35,776 nt of DNA, taken from positions 1 to 35,776 of the forward strand of contig JALHPZ010000046.1 of the NCBI GenBank assembly GCA_022842245.1, read 5' to 3'. The position numbers and the translations under genes were made by a program. The DNA is from Gemmataceae bacterium. GTDB taxonomy: Bacteria > Planctomycetota > Planctomycetia > Gemmatales > Gemmataceae. Positions 33,407-35,776 of this stretch are shown here, piece after piece (positions within the stretch are counted from its first letter, which is position 1; every line of letters begins with the position of its first letter). The notes under the pieces are model-generated. The model was not told where the DNA came from. It worked only from the letters and a program-made list of their open reading frames with translations, and did no database searches.

Positions 33407-35776
33407 TTACAGCGTACGCTGGCGGATCTCGATCTTGAACGCTTCGATGACGTCGTCGACCTTGACGTCGTCGAAGCCGGCGATCTTCATGCCGCACTCG
33501 AAGCCCTCGCGGACTTCCTTGGCGTCGTCCTTGAAGCGCTTGAGCGAATCGAGGCCGACGACCTTGTCGGACGGCGGATAGACGACCACGCCCTGGCGGA
33601 TGATCCGGACGCGGGCGGAGCGTTCGATGACGCCGCTGGTGACGTAGCAGCCGGCGATGGTGCCGACCTTGCTGATCTTGAAGGTGTCGCGGATGACGGC
33701 GCGGCCGAGGTGGACGACCTCCTCGATCGGTTTGAGCTTGCCTTCGAGCGCGGCCTTCACGTCGTCGGTGAGCTTGTAGATGATGTCGTATTCGCGGAGG
33801 CTGATGCCGCGGCGCTTGGCGAGGTCGAGGGCCGCGTCGTCGGCGGTGACGTTGAAGCCGATGACGAGGGTGTCGGCCGGCGAGGTGAGTGCCAGTTCGA
33901 CGTCGGACTCGTTGATGGCGCCGATGCCGGCATGGAGGACGCGGCAGCGGACCTCCTCGTGGACGAGCTTCTCGAGTTCCTTGCGGATGGCTTCGACGGA
34001 GCCGCGGGCCTCGGCCTTCACGATCACCTTGAGTTCGGTGATCTTCTGCGCCGCCTTGGCGGCGTTGAAGGTGTCGAGGCTGACCGGCGTGAAGGTGTTC
34101 TGCGATTCGCGCTGCTTGAGGGAGCGGCGGGTTTCGGCGATCTCGCGCGCGGTGCTGAGGTCTTCGACGACGTAGAACGGGTCGTCGGCGTCGGGGACGA
34201 CGTCGAGGCCGGTGATCTTGACCGGGGTGCTCGGGCCGGCTTCGTCGATCTGCAGGCCCATGTCGTTGTACATGGCGCGGACGCGGCCGAACGTGCTGCC
34301 GCAGAGGACGATATCGCCCTTGTGCAGGGTGCCCTGCTGGACGATGAGCGTGGCCTTCACGCCCTCGTCGGCGTCCTGGTACGCTTCGAGGCAGGTGCCG
34401 GAGCCGGGGTGCAGCGGGTCGGCCTTGAGCGGCGGGTCGGCGAGTTCGGCGACGAGCAGGACCTGTTCGAGCAGTTCGCCCACGCCCTCGCCGGTGACGG
34501 CGCTGGTTTCCACGAACGGCACGTCGCCGCCCATGTTGTCGGGGAGCAGTTCGAGCTGGTAGAGCTGCCGGCGCGTCCGATCGACGTTCGCGTTCGGCAT
34601 GTCGATCTTGTTGATGGCGACGATGATCTGGACGTTCGCCGCCTTGGCGTGGCTGATGGCTTCTTCGGTCTGCGGCATGACGCCGTCGGTGGCGGCGACG
34701 ACGATGACGCAGATGTCGGTGACCTTCGCCCCGCGGGCGCGCATCTTGGTGAACGCCTCGTGGCCGGGGGTGTCGAGGAAGGTGATGTAGCTGCCTTCCT
34801 TCTCGACCTGCCAGGCGCGGATGACCTGCGTGATGCCGCCGGCCTCGGTGGACACCACGTCGGACTTGATGCCGTACTCCTGGCGGATCTTGTCGAGCAG
34901 CGAGGTCTTGCCGTGGTCGACGTGGCCCATGATCGTGACGATCGGCGGGCGCGTGACCGCGAGGGCGGGATCCATCTCCTCGGCCTGCTTGCGGTACTTT
35001 TCGAGAATGATGTCTTCGGCCGTGAGCTGGCGCTTGAGCTGGAGCGTGATCCCCTTCTCGATGGCGATCAGCTCGGCGACTTCGAACTCGACGGGCGAGT
35101 TCACGGAGTAGAGCTTGTTGGTTTCCTTGACGAGCCGCTTGCCGAGTTCGCCGACCTTCATGCCGATCGCTTCCGAGAGGGAGCGGACGGTGATGGGCGG
35201 GGAGATTTCAACGGGGCCTTCCTTCTTCACCACCTGTTGCATCTGGCGGCGTTTGAGCTTGCTGAGCAGGGCGGCGCGAGGCCCGCGGCGGGAGCCGTGC
35301 TTTTCCTCGATGATGTCCACGCTGCCGCCCGCGCCGATGACGACGGAGTTGCGGTCGGTGGAAGTGGAGCCTTGCCGTCCGCGGTCCTGACGGCTCTGGT
35401 GGCGGGCATTGCGGCCGATAACGCCGGCACCGCTCTTGGGCTTTTCCTCGTCATCGCCACCGGTGCCGCCGGTGCTGGGGACGAAGGGCCGGGCGGGGCC
35501 GCCGGTGCGGGCGGGGCCGCCGGTGCGTGGGGCGTCGGGCCCGCGAGCCGGACCGCGATTGTCGGCGGTCGCACCCGTGGTGGTGACCTCGCCGGTCTTG
35601 TGCATTTCCTTGATGTCCACGCGCTTGCCTTGCTGGGCGAGCTTGCGGATCTTTTCGAGCATCTCCGGCGTGAGCTTCGTGGTCTGGCCGGGCTTGGGCG
35701 GCGGCGCGACCTGCGGCGGCCCCTTGCCGGTGTGGGGCTTGGGCGTCCCGCCCGCGGGCGATCCGCCGCCGGGGCC
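33407..35776 (-). CDS. infB: Translation initiation factor IF-2 (5' end beyond the window)
   Basis: About 789 residues are present; the frame stays open to the right edge, so the start lies outside. Order from the edge: a Gly/Pro/Lys-rich N-terminal linker, the IF2 N-terminal segment (TVRSLSEAIGMKVGELGKRL), the GTPase domain with G1 GHVDHGKTSL, G3 DTPGHEAF and G4 NKIDMPNANVDR, then domains II, III and IV ending near TIAGCYVTSGVIERSARVRI. It delivers initiator tRNA to the small ribosomal subunit. An internal Met at 35662 is not the true start because the rich linker continues upstream. The gene heads a minus-strand run with the Cys/His protein and ylxP genes, after a 117-bp gap. Confidence 0.96.
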   Translation of the reverse strand, partial: GPGGGSPAGGTPKPHTGKGPPQVAPPPKPGQTTKLTPEMLEKIRKLAQQGKRVDIKEMHKTGEVTTTGATADNRGPARGPDAPRTGGPARTGGPARPFVPSTGGTGGDDEEKPKSGAGVIGRNARHQSRQDRGRQGSTSTDRNSVVIGAGGSVDIIEEKHGSRRGPRAALLSKLKRRQMQQVVKKEGPVEISPPITVRSLSEAIGMKVGELGKRLVKETNKLYSVNSPVEFEVAELIAIEKGITLQLKRQLTAEDIILEKYRKQAEEMDPALAVTRPPIVTIMGHVDHGKTSLLDKIRQEYGIKSDVVSTEAGGITQVIRAWQVEKEGSYITFLDTPGHEAFTKMRARGAKVTDICVIVVAATDGVMPQTEEAISHAKAANVQIIVAINKIDMPNANVDRTRRQLYQLELLPDNMGGDVPFVETSAVTGEGVGELLEQVLLVAELADPPLKADPLHPGSGTCLEAYQDADEGVKATLIVQQGTLHKGDIVLCGSTFGRVRAMYNDMGLQIDEAGPSTPVKITGLDVVPDADDPFYVVEDLSTAREIAETRRSLKQRESQNTFTPVSLDTFNAAKAAQKITELKVIVKAEARGSVEAIRKELEKLVHEEVRCRVLHAGIGAINESDVELALTSPADTLVIGFNVTADDAALDLAKRRGISLREYDIIYKLTDDVKAALEGKLKPIEEVVHLGRAVIRDTFKISKVGTIAGCYVTSGVIERSARVRIIRQGVVVYPPSDKVVGLDSLKRFKDDAKEVREGFECGMKIAGFDDVKVDDVIEAFKIEIRQRTL

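Overview
The window comes from a planctomycete, most likely a member of the Gemmataceae. The strongest evidence is the partial 16S rRNA gene at the left edge. Its minus-strand copy contains a perfect match to the planctomycete-specific EUB338-II probe site (positions 16-33). The gene content agrees: two DUF1501 proteins, a DUF3500 protein, ThuA and Gfo/Idh/MocA proteins with Tat or Sec signals, a VCBS/FG-GAP protein carrying the LExRxxPS-like N-terminal motif, and GC-rich palindromic repeats.

Layout. 1-342: 5' end of 16S rRNA (minus) with leader, boxA and a candidate promoter. 829-6921: housekeeping block with purQ (+), gltX (-), two hotdog-fold enzymes (-), a TatD-like hydrolase (+), a membrane protein (+) and tsaD (+). 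7169-8558: a 43-residue basic-protein gene with its own terminator (-), divergent from a VCBS-repeat surface protein (+). 8559-12135: accessory, repeat-rich stretch. It holds an orphan gene whose 3' end cannot be fixed, a composite inverted repeat of about 320 bp, a lipocalin-like pseudogene with an in-frame amber codon, a markedly AT-rich AAA/STAND-like ATPase gene, a ribbon-helix-helix gene remnant against the right edge of that AT-rich stretch, and a 31-bp-arm palindrome. 12136-18238: exported proteins typical of planctomycetes (DUF3500, ThuA, class C serine hydrolase, Gfo/Idh/MocA oxidoreductase, DUF1501), with a perfect 26-bp-arm palindrome inside the group. 18246-25090: DUF1643, HAD hydrolase, class III aminotransferase with a small partner, a DUF255 thioredoxin-domain protein with a DsbD-like tail, and a second DUF1501 protein. 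25106-30669: a beta-propeller protein divergent from an RND efflux pair (adaptor plus inner-membrane permease, no outer-membrane channel here). 30784-35776: a secreted protein of unknown function, then on the minus strand infB (IF-2, running off the edge), a Cys/His hydrolase-like protein and DUF503/YlxP. That last order is a variant of the conserved nusA-infB-ylxP-rbfA neighbourhood.

The best candidate for something undescribed is the AT-rich P-loop ATPase at 10533-11837. It is a lone, probably horizontally acquired gene whose right end abuts the truncated tail of another gene, and the sequence on its left is also decayed. The sequence does not prove a defence role. All assignments rest on reading motifs in the sequence; no database search was run.
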